DNA of 64,000 nt from Pseudomonas koreensis. Lineage in GTDB: Bacteria > Pseudomonadota > Gammaproteobacteria > Pseudomonadales > Pseudomonadaceae. Shown piece by piece: positions 27,175-36,714 of this stretch. Numbering within the stretch: position 1 is the stretch's first letter; every line of letters starts with the position of its first letter. The notes under the pieces were generated by a model that was not told where the DNA came from, searched no databases, and saw only the letters and a program-made list of their open reading frames with translations. The translations under genes were made by a program, and so were the position numbers. Location of the stretch: NCBI RefSeq assembly GCF_025447595.1, contig NZ_JAOEJU010000011.1, forward strand, positions 109,418-173,417, in the 5' to 3' direction.

Positions 27175-28908
27175 ATGAAATTAGCCATTGTCACGGCCTG
27201 CCCGAACGGCATGGTCACCAGTGTGCTGTGCGCCCGGCTGCTGGATGCCGCGGCCCAGCGTCAGGGCTGGAGCACCAGCGTCGAAGTGGTGGATGCGGCG
27301 CACCCGGAACGCGAGTTGTCGGCGGCCACCATCGAGGCCGCCGAGTGGGTGTTGCTGGTGGCCACCGGAACTGTGGACATGACCCGGTTCATCGGCAAGA
27401 AAGTCTTTCGGATTGCGCCGGCGCAAGCCCTGCAGGATGTCGAAGAAGTACTGCGGCGTGGCGCTGCGGAGGCCGAGATTTACGTCGCTGCCGAAACGCC
27501 GCCCGTGGTTGCCAGCGCGCAAGCGCCGCGTCTGGTCGCGGTCACCGCCTGCCCGACCGGCGTCGCTCACACCTTCATGGCTGCCGAAGCCTTGCAGCAA
27601 GCCGCCAAGCGTCTGGGCTACGACCTGCAAGTCGAAACCCAGGGCTCGGTCGGCGCGCGAAATCCGCTGAGCGCAGCCGCGATTGCCGAGGCTGACGTGG
27701 TGCTGTTGGCGGCAGATATCGAAGTCGCCACCGAGCGTTTCGCTGGCAAAAAAATCTATCGCTGCGGCACCGGCATTGCCTTGAAGCAGTCCGAAGCCAC
27801 GTTGAAAAAAGCCCTGGCCGAAGGCAAGCAGGAAAGCGCCGCGAGTGACGGCAAGGCCCCGGCCAAACAAGAGAAAAGCGGCGTCTACAAACACCTGCTG
27901 ACCGGCGTGTCGTTCATGCTGCCGATGGTGGTGGCGGGTGGTCTGATGATCGCCTTGTCGTTTGTGTTCGGTATCACCGCGTTCAAGGAAGAGGGCACGC
28001 TGGCGGCGGCGCTGATGCAGATCGGTGGCGAGACCGCGTTCAAATTGATGGTACCGCTGCTGGCCGGTTACATCGCCTGGTCGATTGCCGACCGTCCCGG
28101 ACTCGCGCCGGGCATGATCGGTGGTTTGCTGGCGAGCACCCTGGGCGCCGGCTTCATCGGCGGGATCGTCGCCGGGTTTATCGCAGGCTATGCGGCCAAG
28201 GCGATCAGTCGGTATGTGGCGCTGCCGCAAAGTCTGGAAGCGCTGAAGCCGATTCTGATCATCCCGTTGTTCGCCAGTCTGTTCACCGGGCTGGTGATGA
28301 TTTATGTGGTGGGTAAACCGGTGGCCGGGATGCTCGCGGCACTGACGCATTTTCTCGACAGCATGGGCACCACCAACGCGATCCTGCTCGGTGTGCTGCT
28401 GGGCGGCATGATGTGCGTCGACCTCGGCGGGCCGATCAACAAGGCAGCCTATGCATTCTCGGTGGGGCTGCTGGCCTCGCAGAGTTATGCACCGATGGCC
28501 GCGACCATGGCCGCCGGTATGGTGCCGCCGATCGGTCTGGGCATCGCCACGTTCATCGCCCGTCGCAAGTTCGCCCAGACTGAACGTGAGGCGGGTAAAG
28601 CGGCGCTGGTGCTCGGGTTGTGCTTCATCTCCGAAGGGGCGATTCCGTTTGCCGCGAAAGACCCGTTGCGGGTGATTCCGGCGAGCATAGCCGGCGGTGC
28701 GCTGACTGGTGCGCTGTCGATGTACTTCGGCTGCAAACTGATGGCGCCCCACGGTGGCCTGTTCGTGCTGGCGATTCCGAACGCGATCAACCATGCGCTG
28801 TTGTACCTGCTGGCGATTGTCGCGGGCAGTCTGCTGACGGCGGTTGTGTACGCGCTGGTCAAGCGGCCGGAGGCCGTGGAACTGGCGCTGGAGCCCGCCA
28901 ACGCCTGA
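27175..28908 (+). CDS. fruA: Fructose PTS permease EIIB'BC
   Basis: 577-residue inner-membrane transporter that takes up fructose and phosphorylates it to fructose-1-phosphate. Two EIIB-like domains lie in tandem: residues 1-100 with TACPNGMVTSVLCA and about 118-215 with the canonical active-site loop TACPTGVAHTFMAAEAL. A lysine-rich linker and an EIIC domain of multiple membrane spans (about 235-565, with GGMMCVDLGGPINKAAY and FISEGAIPFAAKDP) follow. ATG 27175 is 11 bases after fruK. Confidence 0.96.
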   Translation: MKLAIVTACPNGMVTSVLCARLLDAAAQRQGWSTSVEVVDAAHPERELSAATIEAAEWVLLVATGTVDMTRFIGKKVFRIAPAQALQDVEEVLRRGAAEAEIYVAAETPPVVASAQAPRLVAVTACPTGVAHTFMAAEALQQAAKRLGYDLQVETQGSVGARNPLSAAAIAEADVVLLAADIEVATERFAGKKIYRCGTGIALKQSEATLKKALAEGKQESAASDGKAPAKQEKSGVYKHLLTGVSFMLPMVVAGGLMIALSFVFGITAFKEEGTLAAALMQIGGETAFKLMVPLLAGYIAWSIADRPGLAPGMIGGLLASTLGAGFIGGIVAGFIAGYAAKAISRYVALPQSLEALKPILIIPLFASLFTGLVMIYVVGKPVAGMLAALTHFLDSMGTTNAILLGVLLGGMMCVDLGGPINKAAYAFSVGLLASQSYAPMAATMAAGMVPPIGLGIATFIARRKFAQTEREAGKAALVLGLCFISEGAIPFAAKDPLRVIPASIAGGALTGALSMYFGCKLMAPHGGLFVLAIPNAINHALLYLLAIVAGSLLTAVVYALVKRPEAVELALEPANA

Positions 28909-28920
28909 CACAGTAGAGTT

Positions 28921-29007
28921 GTGGGAGCGAGCTTGCTCGCGATGGCGGTTTATCAGGCAAAGGTAAGTTGACTGACCCGCCGCTATCGCGAGCAAGCTCG
29001 CTCCCAC
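28921..29007. repeat. REP doublet (REPIN) 1
   Basis: Starts GTGGGAGCGAGCTTGCTCGC and ends with the inverted copy GCGAGCAAGCTCGCTCCCAC, with about 47 variable bases between. It lies after fruA and before the phosphatase gene. Related doublets occur at 30636, 33403 and 50887. Confidence 0.9.
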
Positions 29008-29075
29008 AGGAAAGGTGTTGTCATCCCCAATTCATGATCCCGTGCTTAAGTTTTCCTTTTTTCAGGGAGAACACC

Positions 29076-30617
29076 ATGAGCGATTTCAAACTCGGTCGCC
29101 GACGGCTTATACAAACCGTCGGCGCCGGACTGCTGATGCCGGGGCTGGCGCCGGCAGTCATCGCCTCGGTCAAGGATCGACCGCAACTCACTGACGGCGT
29201 GCAATCCGGCGACTTGCAGGGCGACCGCGCGATGATCTGGAGCCGCGCCGACCGCCCGGCACAGATGGTGGTGGAGTGGGACACCCGCAGTCAGTTCCGC
29301 CATCCGCGCCGGGTCGTTTCGGCGCTGGCCGATGCCCGCAGCGATTTCACTGCCCGCGTTGAACTCACCGGGCTGCCCGCCGATCAGGCGATTTTCTACC
29401 GCGTGTATTTCAAGGACGCCCGCACCGGCGTCGCCAGTGAACCGTGGCTTGGCCATTTGCGCAGCGCACCGACGGCGCGGCGTAATATCCGATTTGTCTG
29501 GAGCGGTGACACCGTCGGCCAGGGCTTCGGCATCAACCCCGATATCGGCGGCATGCGCATCTATGAAGCCATGCGCATGCGCCTGCCCGACTTCTTTATC
29601 CACAGCGGCGACACCATCTATGCCGACGGCCCGGTGCCGGCGCAACTGACCACGGACGGTGGCCGGATCTGGCGCAACCTCACCACCGAAGCCAAGAGCA
29701 AAGTCGCCCAGACCCTCGACGATTATCGCGGCAATTACCGCTACAACCTGATGGACGAAAACATCCGCCACTTCAACGCCGAAGTACCGCAGATCTGGCA
29801 GTGGGACGACCATGAAGTGGTCAACAACTGGTCGCCGGGCAAACAGCTCGACGAGCGCTATCAGGAAAAAAATATCCACACTCTGGTCGGCCGTGCGCGT
29901 CAGGCCTGGCTCGAATATTCGCCAATGCGCCGTCAGGCAGCGGATGGCGGCGGGCGAATCTATCGCAAGCTGAGCTACGGGCCAATGCTCGATGTGTTCG
30001 TACTCGACATGCGTAGTTATCGCGGCGCCAACGACGACAATCTCGGAGCGGAAAAACCGTTCCTCGGGCGCGAGCAACTGAACTGGCTCAAGCGTGGATT
30101 GAAGGCCTCGAAAGCCCAGTGGAAAGTCATCGCCGCCGACATGCCGATCGGTCTCGGCGTGCCGGATGGCGAGGTCAGCCCCGGTGTGCCGCGTTGGGAA
30201 GCGGTGGCCAACGGCGACCCAGGTCCGGCGCAGGGACGCGAACTGGAAATCGCCGAGCTGCTGGGCTTTTTGCGTGCACAGCAGGTGCGCAATTTCGTGT
30301 TCCTGACGGCGGACGTGCATTACTGCGCGGCGCATCACTATCACCCGGATCGCGCGGCGTTCCAGGATTTCGAACCGTTCTGGGAGTTTGTCGCGGGGCC
30401 CTTGAACGCCGGCAGTTTCGGGCCCAACCCGCTGGACAAGACCTTTGGACCGCAAGTGGTGTTCGAGAAGGCGCCGGCGGTACAGAACGCCTCGCCGTTT
30501 GCCGGGTTTCAGTTTTTCGGTGAGGTGAACATCGATGGGCAGAGCGGGGAGATGAGCGTGGTGTTGCGGGATCTGGAGGGGGTTGCGGTGTTCGAGCAGA
30601 AGCTGTCACCGACCTGA
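29076..30617 (+). CDS. phoD: Alkaline phosphatase D (PhoD) family protein
   Basis: 513-residue exported phosphodiesterase/phosphatase. The N-terminus, with GRRRLIQTVGAG followed by a hydrophobic stretch, resembles a twin-arginine signal, as expected for a cofactor-containing PhoD. Metal-binding segments are WSGDTVGQGFG, IHSGDTIYADGPV, QWDDHEVVNNW and LTADVHYCAAHHY. ATG 29076 follows CAGGGAGAACACC; the frame is open from 28968 but that part lies in the REP doublet. It is flanked by REP doublets on both sides, which mark the edges of the transcription unit. The phosphate-starvation promoter (Pho box) is not obvious. Confidence 0.9.
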   Translation: MSDFKLGRRRLIQTVGAGLLMPGLAPAVIASVKDRPQLTDGVQSGDLQGDRAMIWSRADRPAQMVVEWDTRSQFRHPRRVVSALADARSDFTARVELTGLPADQAIFYRVYFKDARTGVASEPWLGHLRSAPTARRNIRFVWSGDTVGQGFGINPDIGGMRIYEAMRMRLPDFFIHSGDTIYADGPVPAQLTTDGGRIWRNLTTEAKSKVAQTLDDYRGNYRYNLMDENIRHFNAEVPQIWQWDDHEVVNNWSPGKQLDERYQEKNIHTLVGRARQAWLEYSPMRRQAADGGGRIYRKLSYGPMLDVFVLDMRSYRGANDDNLGAEKPFLGREQLNWLKRGLKASKAQWKVIAADMPIGLGVPDGEVSPGVPRWEAVANGDPGPAQGRELEIAELLGFLRAQQVRNFVFLTADVHYCAAHHYHPDRAAFQDFEPFWEFVAGPLNAGSFGPNPLDKTFGPQVVFEKAPAVQNASPFAGFQFFGEVNIDGQSGEMSVVLRDLEGVAVFEQKLSPT

Positions 30618-30635
30618 GTCCACCGCAAATAATCT

Positions 30636-30723
30636 GTGGGAGCGAGCTTGCTCGCGATAGCGGTGAAACAGACAACAAATGTGTTGAATGTAAAACCGTC
30701 ATCGCGAGCAAGCTCGCTCCCAC
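30636..30723. repeat. REP doublet (REPIN) 2
   Basis: GTGGGAGCGAGCTTGCTCGC at the left and its inverted complement at the right, 88 bases overall, between convergent phoD-like and piuB-like genes. It can also form a large stem-loop in either transcript. Confidence 0.9.
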
Positions 30724-30738
30724 AGTTGTTATGTGTGG

Positions 30739-33267
30739 TCAGTAAACATCCCGGCGATAGCGACCCTGTTCGATCAGGCGTTCGACTTCGGCAGCGCCCA
30801 GCACTTCATTGAGCACCCGATCCACACCTGATGCCATGCCTTGAAGGCTGCCGCAGATGTAGATCACCGCACCGTCCGCCAGCCATTTCTTCAACTCGCC
30901 GGCCGATTCGCGCAGGCGATCCTGCACGTAAATCTTCTCGGACTGATCCCGCGAGAACGCCAGATCGAGGCGTTCCAGATCGCCATTGATCAACCACTCT
31001 TCCAGCTCCGCGCGGCAGAGGAAATCGTGCTCGCGATTGCGCTCGCCAAACAGCAGCCAGTGCCGTTGTTGATTGTCGGCGATCCGCGCCTTGAGCAAGC
31101 TGCGCAGCCCGGCGAGGCCGGTACCGTTGCCCAGCAGGATCATCGGCACCGGAGCGTTCGGCAGATGGAAACCGCTGTTGCGGCGGACCCGAAGGCTGAT
31201 GCTGCCGCCGACCGGAGCATGCTCGGTCAGCCAGCCGGAACCGATGCCGAGGCTGCCGTCGGCATGCTGTTCCTGACGCACGATCAGCTCCAGCACGCCG
31301 TCGGCGGCAATCGAGGCGATCGAGTATTCGCGCATCGCCAGCGGCACCATCGCATCCACCAGCGCCTGAGCATGCAGGCCCACCAGATGCGCGCGGTGCT
31401 CGGGCAACTGGCGGGTGGCGAGGGCGACTTCCAGCGACTCTTCCAGGCCATTGACCTTCACGCTGGTTTCACCACGGATGCCGAGGCCGTCGAGGAAATG
31501 CTCGATCGCCCACGGGCAGTTGCGTGGCAGCACTTCCACCAGATCGCCGGCCAGCCAGCTGCGGGAGGTCGGCGCGGTCAGGCCGAGCAGGAAGACCGGA
31601 GAGCCGCTGCTGTCCGGGTTCATTAGCTCACGACGTACCAGCGTCCAGTTCTCGTAGCTCGGCGCTTGCCAGGTGTCGACCGGTGCTTGCCCGGTGATCA
31701 GGCCGAGCTGGGTCTGCCAGTGGCGCAGGGCGTAAGGATCGCCGCTGTCGACTTCCACCGGGGCGAACAGGGTCTTGCCACCATGCTCGCCCAGCCATTG
31801 ATGCAGGCGCCGGGCGAAACCGCAGAAGTGCTGATACTGGCGATCGCCGAGGCCGAGTACGGCGTAGTTGAGGCTGTCGAGGGTCGAGGCGTTCTTCAAC
31901 ACCTTGCGCTCGAAACCGCGAGCGCTGTCCGGCGCTTCGCCGTCGCCGAAGGTGCTGACCACGAAAAGCGCGTTGTTCGATTCGCGCAGATCCTGCTCGC
32001 TGACATTCGCCAGCGGCTGCACCTTCACCGGCAACCCTGCCGCCTGCAACTGGCCGGCGGTCTGCCACGCCAGTTGCTCGGCAAAACCGCTCTGGCTGGC
32101 AAAGCCGATCAGCCACGCCGGCGTATCGCCGGCCGGTTGGTCGAGGCCTTTGCGGGCATCCTTGATCTGCTTTTTCTTGCGTCGGCGATCCAGGTACAGC
32201 AACCAACCGGTGATGAAGAACAGCGGCATCAACACCGCCGCGACGGTGACGATGATCCGCCCGACCAGGCCGAAATAGCTGCCGACGTGCAACGCGTAAA
32301 TGCTGGTCAGCAATTGCGCCTTGAAGCTCTTGTCGGCGTAGCGGTCGACGCGTTTGACCACGCCGGTGGCCGGGTCGAGGGTGATCTGGTTCAGCGCGCG
32401 GTCATGGGGCGAGCTGTCGAGCAGGTAGAACACGGTCGCCGGTTGGCCGGCCACCGGTGGCATGCGGATGTTGTAGGAAGCGAGACCGGGACCTGCGGAG
32501 CTGTAAATGCTGACCCACATCGCGGCGTAATCGGCAGTCGGCGCCGGACCTTCGGGGGCCGGTCCACGACCGCCGCGCACGCGCTCGTTTTGCGGCGCGT
32601 CGGAAAGCAACTTGGTCAGGCCTTTGTTGTACCACTCGTACGACCAGGAGAGTCCGGTCAGTGCCAGCAGCAGGTAAACCAGCATGCACCAGGTGCCGAA
32701 CACCGAGTGCAGATCCCAGTTGAAGCTGCGGCCCTTTTTCTTCCAGTCGAGGGTCAGCCACACGCGCCAGCTGTTCCACTGACGTGGCCAGCGCAGGTAC
32801 AGGCCGGACAGGCAGAAGAACAGCAGCATCAGGGTGCAGGCGCCGGTGATGTTGCGGCCGGTATCGCCCATGGCGAGGAACCGGTGCAGTTGCAGCATCA
32901 GGCCGAAGAAGTCCTGGCCGGTAGCGTCGCCCTTGAACTCGGCGGTGTACGGATCGAAATAACGCATCTCGCCTCGGCGCTCGCCTTTGGGCGGGGTGAA
33001 CCAGACGCGCCCGGCGCTACCGCTTTCGGTCTCGACCGAGAGCATCGAGACTTTTTTGCCCGAGGCTGCTTCGATCTGCGCCACCAGGTCGGCGGGCGGC
33101 AGGACGCCGGCGACCTGTTTCTCCACCTGCAACACCGATGGGTTGAGGGCTTTCAGGATCTCGTCCTGAAACGAATAGGCAGCGCCGGTGATGCCCATCA
33201 GGGCCAGCACCAGCCCGGCAGTGATGCCAAAAAACCAGTGCAACTGGAACAGGGTTTTCTTCAACAC
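30739..33267 (-). CDS. piuB: PepSY-domain flavin/NADPH reductase of the iron-uptake cluster (PiuB-like)
   Basis: 842-residue inner-membrane oxidoreductase. The N-terminal ~370 residues are a PepSY-type membrane module (start LHWFFGITAGLVLALMGITG, four main membrane segments, paired histidines in LHWFFG, QLHRFL, DLHSVFG and ALHVG that could bind haem). A flavodoxin domain (about 395-525, STFGDGEAPDSARGFE, LGLGDRQYQHFC) follows, then a ferredoxin-NADP reductase domain (REYSIAS FAD motif; GNGTGLAGLRSLL and YICGSLQGMASGV for NADPH). This matches PA4513 beside piuA. Likely reduces ferric siderophores at the inner membrane. Confidence 0.88.
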   Translation of the reverse strand: MLKKTLFQLHWFFGITAGLVLALMGITGAAYSFQDEILKALNPSVLQVEKQVAGVLPPADLVAQIEAASGKKVSMLSVETESGSAGRVWFTPPKGERRGEMRYFDPYTAEFKGDATGQDFFGLMLQLHRFLAMGDTGRNITGACTLMLLFFCLSGLYLRWPRQWNSWRVWLTLDWKKKGRSFNWDLHSVFGTWCMLVYLLLALTGLSWSYEWYNKGLTKLLSDAPQNERVRGGRGPAPEGPAPTADYAAMWVSIYSSAGPGLASYNIRMPPVAGQPATVFYLLDSSPHDRALNQITLDPATGVVKRVDRYADKSFKAQLLTSIYALHVGSYFGLVGRIIVTVAAVLMPLFFITGWLLYLDRRRKKKQIKDARKGLDQPAGDTPAWLIGFASQSGFAEQLAWQTAGQLQAAGLPVKVQPLANVSEQDLRESNNALFVVSTFGDGEAPDSARGFERKVLKNASTLDSLNYAVLGLGDRQYQHFCGFARRLHQWLGEHGGKTLFAPVEVDSGDPYALRHWQTQLGLITGQAPVDTWQAPSYENWTLVRRELMNPDSSGSPVFLLGLTAPTSRSWLAGDLVEVLPRNCPWAIEHFLDGLGIRGETSVKVNGLEESLEVALATRQLPEHRAHLVGLHAQALVDAMVPLAMREYSIASIAADGVLELIVRQEQHADGSLGIGSGWLTEHAPVGGSISLRVRRNSGFHLPNAPVPMILLGNGTGLAGLRSLLKARIADNQQRHWLLFGERNREHDFLCRAELEEWLINGDLERLDLAFSRDQSEKIYVQDRLRESAGELKKWLADGAVIYICGSLQGMASGVDRVLNEVLGAAEVERLIEQGRYRRDVY

Positions 33268-33299
33268 GTCGCTTGCCTTGTCCGTTCGGAAATTGTGTT

Positions 33300-33320
33300 C
33301 ACGGCGTGCATTATGCCGTG
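33300..33320. promoter_or_regulatory. Inverted repeat upstream of piuB
   Basis: CACGGC and GCCGTG arms (33300-33305 and 33315-33320) flank GTGCATTAT, 33-53 bases before the piuB start. This is an operator-like position. It does not match the Fur consensus well and the binding protein is unknown. Confidence 0.35.
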
Positions 33321-33350
33321 GCTTATCGAGAAACGTTCTTTATTACGCAC

Positions 33351-33380
33351 AAAAGCCCCGCTCAAATGAATGAACGGGGC
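33351..33380 (-). terminator. Terminator between piuA and piuB
   Basis: On the minus strand GCCCCG and CGGGGC arms close a 14-base loop and are followed by TTTTGTG. It should stop piuA transcripts before piuB, implying a separate piuB promoter or partial readthrough. The REP doublet at 33403 lies in the same gap. Confidence 0.65.
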
Positions 33381-33402
33381 CAAGCCTTGTGGCGCATACC
33401 TT

Positions 33403-33489
33403 GTGGGAGCGAGCTTGCTCGCGAAGGCGTCGTATCAGGCAGCATCTACGTCACTGACCCACCGCTTTCGCAAGCAAGCTTGCTCCCAC
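33403..33489. repeat. REP doublet (REPIN) 3
   Basis: GTGGGAGCGAGCTTGCTCGC at the left; the right arm has drifted (GCAAGCAAGCTTGCTCCCAC). It sits just after the piuA stop. Confidence 0.88.
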
Positions 33490-33504
33490 AGGTTTCCACA
33501 TCGA

Positions 33505-35826
33505 TCAGAAGTGGAAGTTGGTGCTCAGCAATGCCGTACGGCCCGCCGCCTGGTTGGCGAAGTGAGTCGAGAAGGCCTTGTCGTAGTAGGTTTCGTTGGT
33601 CAGGTTCTGCACGTTCAGTTGCAGGTCGACGTTCTTGCTCAGCTTGTACGCCGCCATCGCGTCGTAGCGAACGTAGGAATCGACCATGGTGGTGTTGGCC
33701 ACGCTGCCGAACACGTCATCCACGTAGAACGCACCGCCACCGATGGTCAGCTTCGGCGTGACCTGGTAAGTGGTCCACAGGCTGGCGCTGTTTTTCGGCG
33801 TGTTAGGCAGCTCGTTACCGTTGTTGGCCTTGTTGGCCGGCAGGTCACCACCGTCAACCTGTTCGCTGTCCATGTAGGCGTAGCCGGCGAACACTTGCCA
33901 CTTGTCGGTGATCTTGCCGCTGGCGGACAACTCGATACCTTGTACACGCGTCTTGCCGGCGTTTTCGTACGAGGTGGTATCAACCTGGACACGCGCGTTT
34001 TCTTTCTCGGTGCGGAAGATGTCGGCGGTCAGCGACAGGCGATCGTTCAGCAGATCCCACTTGGTACCGATTTCGTAGTTCTTGGTGGTTTCCGGCTCCA
34101 TGTCACTCTTGAGCAGGTTGCCGTTGCGATCCGGCGTGCCGCCCAGCGGGTTGCCTTCCATGCCTTCGCCCAGGGTGTTGCCCGGCGGTGTGGCGGAGGT
34201 GGCGTAGGACGCATAGATGCTGCCGTTCTCTGCCGGTTTGTAGACGACGCCGAACTGGCCGGTGACGAACTCGCTGGTGTCCGAACCCTGGGAGGTGGTG
34301 CGGCCAGCGTTGGTGTACGTCTTGTAGCCGGTTTCGAAGTGGTCGTAACGCAGACCCATGTTCACCAGCCATTGCTCGGACAGCTCCAGGGTGTCGAACG
34401 CATACAGTGCGTAGGTATCGGACTGGGTGTCGGTGCCGGCGTAGTTGCGCGAAATGGCGCCGTTCCACGGATCGTTCGGGTTCGGGTTCGACAGCGAAGT
34501 GCAGTTGTAGCCGCTGGCGGCGCCGATCAGGCCCGGGTTGCAGTTGGTGGTCACGGCCGAGGTACGCGGCGTGGTGTCGGTGTTGACGTTGTACGAGGAT
34601 TTGCTGCTTTCCTCACGGGTGTATTCGACACCGGTGGAGAAGCTGTTCTTGAAGCCGGCGACGTAGAAGTTGCCGAACAGGTCGGTCTGGTTGGTGGTGG
34701 TCTCGGTATTGCTCACTCGAGTGTTAGCACGACGCCAGACGCTGCCGTTGTTCACGTTGCCCTTGCTGTCGTCCGGCTGGGTCAGGATGTAATCCTGCAT
34801 GCTGGTGCCGTGACGCAGGGTGTTCTTGAGGGTCAGCGAGTCGCTCAGGTCATGCTCGATGGCGAAGGTCGCGGTGTCGGTGCGGCCCTTGCGGAAGTCT
34901 CGGTCCAGACCGTAGAAGTTGCTGTGATCGCCGCCGGCGTACGGTTTGTCCGGGTTGGACTTGGTACGCGCCGCCGAGCCACCGGCAGGAATCGTGTAAG
35001 GGATGCCCGAATCCGGCGTGTCATTGCTTTCGAGATGGTAGTAGTCGAGGTTGACGCGGGTGTCGGTGCCCAGGCCGAAGGCCAGGGACGGCGCGATGCC
35101 CCAACGGTCGTAGTCGACTTTGTCACGACCGGCGACGTTGCTCTCGTGGCTCATCAGGTTCAGACGGCCGGCAGCGGTGTCGCTGAACTGGTAGTTGCCA
35201 TCCATCGTGTAGCGCTGGGTCTGGTCGGAGCCCCAGGTGAAGCCACCGTCGAACGAGTTGCCCAGGTGCGCTTTCTTGCTCACCAGGTTGATGCTGCCGC
35301 CAGCTGCGCCGCGACCGCCAATGGCGGAGTTCGGGCCCTTGCTGACTTCGATGTTTTCCACGGCGAAGATTTCGCGGCTCTGGGAGCCGGTGTCGCGCAC
35401 GCCGTCGAGGTAGGTGTCGCCCTGGGCGTCGAAACCACGGATGAACGGACGGTCGCCCTGCGGGTTGCCGCCTTCACCGGCACCGAAGGTGATGCCCGGT
35501 ACGGTGCGCAGCGCATCCTGCATGTTCAGGGCGCCGGTGTCTTTCAGAACTTGTTGCGGGATCACGGTGACTGAGCGCGGCGTGTCGACCAGCGGCGCGG
35601 TGTACTTGGGCGAGGAGGCTTTCTCGACCTGATAGGACGTCGAGTCCTGGGCTTCGCCGGTGATGGCGGTGGCGTCCAGGGCGATGGCATTGCCGGTGGC
35701 TTTGCTGTCGGTTTTTTCGGCGGCGAACACCATGTGGCCTGCGGAGCCGGCGGTGATTGCCACGCCGATGGCGGAAGCGAGCAGACGTGGTGAACTGACC
35801 GGTAATTGTGCGAGTTGACGTGCCAT
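33505..35826 (-). CDS. piuA: TonB-dependent catecholate-siderophore receptor (PiuA-like)
   Basis: 773-residue outer-membrane receptor from ATG 35826; the upstream extension of the frame is unlikely. A long signal peptide ends near VFAAEKT. The plug domain (about 60-210) carries DTPRSVTVIPQQVLKDTGA, GITFGAGEG and FIRGFDAQGDTYLDGVRD, and the beta-barrel ends in the C-terminal phenylalanine of STNFHF. Two cysteines (in TTNCNP and YNCTS) probably disulphide-link an extracellular loop. It is divergent from piuC, as in P. aeruginosa PA4514/PA4515. The family also admits siderophore-linked beta-lactams. Confidence 0.92.
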   Translation of the reverse strand: MARQLAQLPVSSPRLLASAIGVAITAGSAGHMVFAAEKTDSKATGNAIALDATAITGEAQDSTSYQVEKASSPKYTAPLVDTPRSVTVIPQQVLKDTGALNMQDALRTVPGITFGAGEGGNPQGDRPFIRGFDAQGDTYLDGVRDTGSQSREIFAVENIEVSKGPNSAIGGRGAAGGSINLVSKKAHLGNSFDGGFTWGSDQTQRYTMDGNYQFSDTAAGRLNLMSHESNVAGRDKVDYDRWGIAPSLAFGLGTDTRVNLDYYHLESNDTPDSGIPYTIPAGGSAARTKSNPDKPYAGGDHSNFYGLDRDFRKGRTDTATFAIEHDLSDSLTLKNTLRHGTSMQDYILTQPDDSKGNVNNGSVWRRANTRVSNTETTTNQTDLFGNFYVAGFKNSFSTGVEYTREESSKSSYNVNTDTTPRTSAVTTNCNPGLIGAASGYNCTSLSNPNPNDPWNGAISRNYAGTDTQSDTYALYAFDTLELSEQWLVNMGLRYDHFETGYKTYTNAGRTTSQGSDTSEFVTGQFGVVYKPAENGSIYASYATSATPPGNTLGEGMEGNPLGGTPDRNGNLLKSDMEPETTKNYEIGTKWDLLNDRLSLTADIFRTEKENARVQVDTTSYENAGKTRVQGIELSASGKITDKWQVFAGYAYMDSEQVDGGDLPANKANNGNELPNTPKNSASLWTTYQVTPKLTIGGGAFYVDDVFGSVANTTMVDSYVRYDAMAAYKLSKNVDLQLNVQNLTNETYYDKAFSTHFANQAAGRTALLSTNFHF

Positions 35827-35891
35827 TTTTATTCCCCTCCCCAAGGATTTGAGGCGGCGGAATATAGGGTAAACAGGTATTCGTATCAATT

Positions 35892-35910
35892 GCGAAACAT
35901 TGTTATTCGC
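35892..35910 (-). promoter_or_regulatory. Candidate Fur box in the piuA-piuC intergenic region
   Basis: GCGAAACATTGTTATTCGC has GCGAA/TTCGC arms and matches 10 of 19 positions of the classical Fur consensus by hand count. That is marginal, but the position, 66-84 bases upstream of piuA, is right for an iron-repressed divergent promoter. Confidence 0.35.
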
Positions 35911-36033
35911 ACTGAATTTACATTCTTTACAATTTAACCTTACGGTTTTTGCCAGTTCATTCGTCTAGCGGGTTTTACACAGCCAATAAGAATCAATACC
36001 ATTGCCGCCTCTTTGCCATCAGGTGATTTCGAC

Positions 36034-36714
36034 ATGCTGCTGCACATCCCCGCTCTGTTCGAGAAAGACGAAGTGCGGCGCATCCGCGAGGCTCTGGAAC
36101 AGGCTGACTGGGCCGATGGCAAGATCACCGCCGGCTATCAATCGGCCAAGGCCAAGCACAATCTGCAACTGCCTGAAGGCCACCCGCTGGCCAAGGAAAT
36201 CGGTGCCGCGATGCTTGAACGCCTGTGGAAAAATCCGCTGTTCATGTCGGCCGCGCTGCCGCACAAAGTGTTTCCGCCGTTACTCAACTGCTACACGGCG
36301 GGCGGCAGTTTCGATTTTCACATCGACAACGCGGTGCGTCAGCCCAAGGGCAGTATCGAGCGGGTGCGAACGGATCTGTCCGCCACGCTGTTCTTCAGCG
36401 AGCCGGAGGATTACGACGGCGGGGAGCTGGAAATCCAGGACACCTTCGGCACCCAACGGGTGAAACTGCCCGCCGGCGACATGGTTCTGTACCCCGGCAC
36501 CAGCTTGCACAAGGTCAATGCGGTCACTCGCGGCGCGCGTTATGCCTCGTTCTTCTGGACGCAAAGTCTGGTGCGCGAAGACAGCCAGCGTGCCTTGCTG
36601 TTCGAGATGGACGGTGCGATCCAGCAACTCACCCAAGACATGCCCGATCACCCTTCGCTGATCCGCCTCACCGGCACCTATCACAACCTGTTGCGTCGCT
36701 GGGTCGAGGTATAA
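36034..36714 (+). CDS. piuC: Fe(II)/2-oxoglutarate-dependent PKHD-type hydroxylase PiuC
   Basis: 226-residue cytoplasmic dioxygenase of the PiuC/YbiX family. The iron ligands appear as HID in FDFHIDNAV and a distal histidine in TSLHKVNAV, with the 2-oxoglutarate arginine in TRGARYASFFW. ATG 36034 has AGGTGA seven bases upstream. Its substrate is unknown. It is divergently paired with the TonB receptor and probably iron-repressed. The next gene begins directly after its stop codon. Confidence 0.94.
   Translation: MLLHIPALFEKDEVRRIREALEQADWADGKITAGYQSAKAKHNLQLPEGHPLAKEIGAAMLERLWKNPLFMSAALPHKVFPPLLNCYTAGGSFDFHIDNAVRQPKGSIERVRTDLSATLFFSEPEDYDGGELEIQDTFGTQRVKLPAGDMVLYPGTSLHKVNAVTRGARYASFFWTQSLVREDSQRALLFEMDGAIQQLTQDMPDHPSLIRLTGTYHNLLRRWVEV

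Noticed and set aside
28968..29075. Upstream extension of the phosphatase gene
   Set aside because: The extra residues are translated from the REP doublet and lie before a good ribosome site and the Tat-like signal at 29076.
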